Below are positions 62,456 to 64,000 of a DNA stretch of 64,000 bases, piece after piece. The position numbers and the translations under genes are program-made. The DNA is taken from the NCBI GenBank assembly GCA_013399855.1, contig VXAY01002221.1:92014-156013 (forward strand). Direction: 5' to 3'. This stretch comes from Oxyruncus cristatus. Lineage: Eukaryota; Chordata; Aves; Passeriformes; Cotingidae. The notes beneath the pieces are model-generated. The model worked only from the letters and a program-made list of their open reading frames with translations, was not told the origin of the DNA and ran no database searches. Each line of letters begins with the position of its first letter. The first letter of the stretch is position 1.

Positions 62456-63939
62456 AAAAATTGTCTGGGGCTGGAGAGTTTGTGCTAGAGAGACTACAAG
62501 GGGTGACAAGAGAGAGAAAAAGGAAATAGGAGAGAATATACCACTGCCTGCAATGTGAAATTAAAATAAAAAAGAGAAATTATATGGATAGTTGTATAAA
62601 TAGGCATATTTCTATAGGTCATATAAAAGAAAGATGAGGATATGATTTTATTTACAGTGACATTGCTAAAAAGAGAAAATAGCTCTAATTTTGGGATAGT
62701 GGTTACTAGTGACTCTCACATATCCAGGAAGCATTTGTGAAAACCTCCCTGCACATCCTAGAAATGATGCAGCACAGCTTCTCACCCTGAACTCCAACAC
62801 AGCTTTCCCTGCTCCTGCACTTCACTCTCATAAACCAAGTTCCTTCTAAAATCTGAAATGTTTCCTCAGGTTTCCTGCTGGGGAAGCCGCTCATCACTTC
62901 TGGCTTTTCCACCTCCAGTATCCCTGCTCCTGCAGACAGGCAGCTCACTCTTGGTGTCCTGTGTCCCTCTTTTGTCTTCAGAGATGAGGCTTCTTCTTGT
63001 CTCTCCCACAGGATTTAGGGCTTCATCTTTCCTTATTCCAATATATTTCATTTAGGAAAGACTTCAGCAAAGTAGAGAAGCTGGTTTTTAAAATCTCTAA
63101 AAGCTTCAACTGAGTCTGTGGCAGAAATATAAAGCTGTCATAGCTCTCATCTTTTGAAAAAGTTCCATCTTCCATATTCTACTCCCCCAGATTCCTCAGC
63201 AGTGAATTTCCAAGGATGATTACTTGCTGCACTAATAATTGTTTCCACTGATATGTTCTGAGCCAAAAAATAATGACAAAACTTTTACAAAAACATTAGC
63301 CTACTTCCTCTCTTTGATATAACGTAAAATACAGAAAAAAAAAAATTCCTTCCATAGCAAAAACTGTGGAAAGAACTCAAATTTGCTTAAGCCAAACAAA
63401 TTTCTATTACTGCTGGAATAACCCAGTCCCTGGATTAGGTCAGGGCAACCTAAACTTGGAAATTCTTCTGAATTTGTTATGGATGAGCCATCATTTCCAA
63501 TTTAACTCTTCCAAGAAATGATTTGCTGCTTCTGGAGAAGGGCTGCAAGACATGTCTAAGCCCATTGTGCACAAGGACACACAGAGGAAGGCAATGAGCT
63601 CGGCCCAAGGTTAAGAGGGGATTCAGACCTGAGCTGGAATTACTCAGTTATTTTGTATCTAATATTTAGAACAATTTTCAATTGCCCAACATGCATTAAG
63701 AGCTCCAAAAATTGGAAACTGAAATTGGCAATGTTCAAACTGAAAATCAAATGCTCTCTGTGTAGTTAAATACCACCCCAGATTGGTGAGAAATTCTGAG
63801 AAATCCTCAGCATCTGAGACAGGATGAGATGTTTTTCTGGGAGACAGTTTCTTCTTGAGTCCCAAACATGTGACATGGGCAGCAAGAGGTGTTTTGGTGA
63901 GATTTCTCTTAACTGCATTGGAAAGGGGGCAGGTGAGGC
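62456..63939. other. Non-coding DNA, nothing recognised
   Basis: Short overlapping chance frames only. An A-rich tract is present near 63339. No repeat family recognised. Confidence 0.55.
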
Positions 63940-64000
63940 AAATCAGCCGTTGGATTTAAAAAGCTGCTGGGAGCACTGCGACCTGGAGCGCGGCGAACAG
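63940..64000. promoter_or_regulatory. CpG-enriched window edge, possible start of a CpG island
   Basis: After tens of kilobases with very few CpG, the last ~60 bp contain several CpG dinucleotides ('ctgcgacctggagcgcggcg') and a TTTAAA-like AT box ('ggatttaaaaagctgc') about 35 bp before them. This is compatible with the edge of a promoter or CpG island of a gene beyond the window, but far too short to prove it. Confidence 0.2.

Overview
The window looks like nuclear DNA from a bird, most likely a neoavian or passerine species (the clade is inference). The evidence is about twenty fragments of the CR1 LINE family, all with the CR1 3' signature: a conserved end followed by degenerate ATTCTATG-type octamers. 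There is also one LTR end of a type I know from avian endogenous retroviruses. Most of the sequence is AT-rich, intron-poor-looking, gene-poor DNA. No bacterial-type gene organisation, tRNA, rRNA or CRISPR array was seen.

The only coding signal I can defend is a spliced gene on the minus strand at 48.6-50.7 kb, where the last three exons of a transcript fit together. They are a 199-bp exon (50521-50719, phase 0 in, 1 out), a 473-bp exon (49437-49909, phase 1 in, 0 out) and a terminal exon starting at 48931. The terminal exon reads 13 codons to a TAG stop and is followed by two AATAAA signals near 48.64 kb. Splice sites are canonical and the phases agree. I do not recognise the protein. Two weaker upstream exon candidates (51685-51728 and 57318-57377) have compatible phases.

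Layout: 0-19 kb is non-coding with scattered CR1 tails. At 19.44-20.95 kb lies a decayed internal CR1 piece covering the endonuclease domain and the start of reverse transcriptase. 21-33 kb is non-coding with three more CR1 tails and one unclassified GC-richer block (24.5 kb). 33.3 kb carries the ERV LTR end. 36.6 kb holds an LTR-like or 3'-exon-like block with AATAAA. 39.5-41.1 kb holds two same-strand CR1 copies. 41-48.6 kb is unique AT-rich sequence with a possible conserved non-coding stretch near 45.7 kb. 48.6-50.7 kb is the gene. 53.1-53.8 kb is a head-to-head pair of CR1 elements meeting at the window's only N and a G-rich tract. 54-60 kb has further CR1 copies. A near-perfect hairpin sits at 62.4 kb. 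The last 60 bp become CpG-rich, possibly the edge of a CpG island.

Most open reading frames of 60-140 codons here are chance frames or frames through CR1 repeats and are not annotated as genes. No novel multi-gene system was found. The most interesting items are the unidentified spliced gene, the hairpin at 62.4 kb, the CR1 endonuclease fossil and the CR1 inverted junction with its assembly ambiguity.
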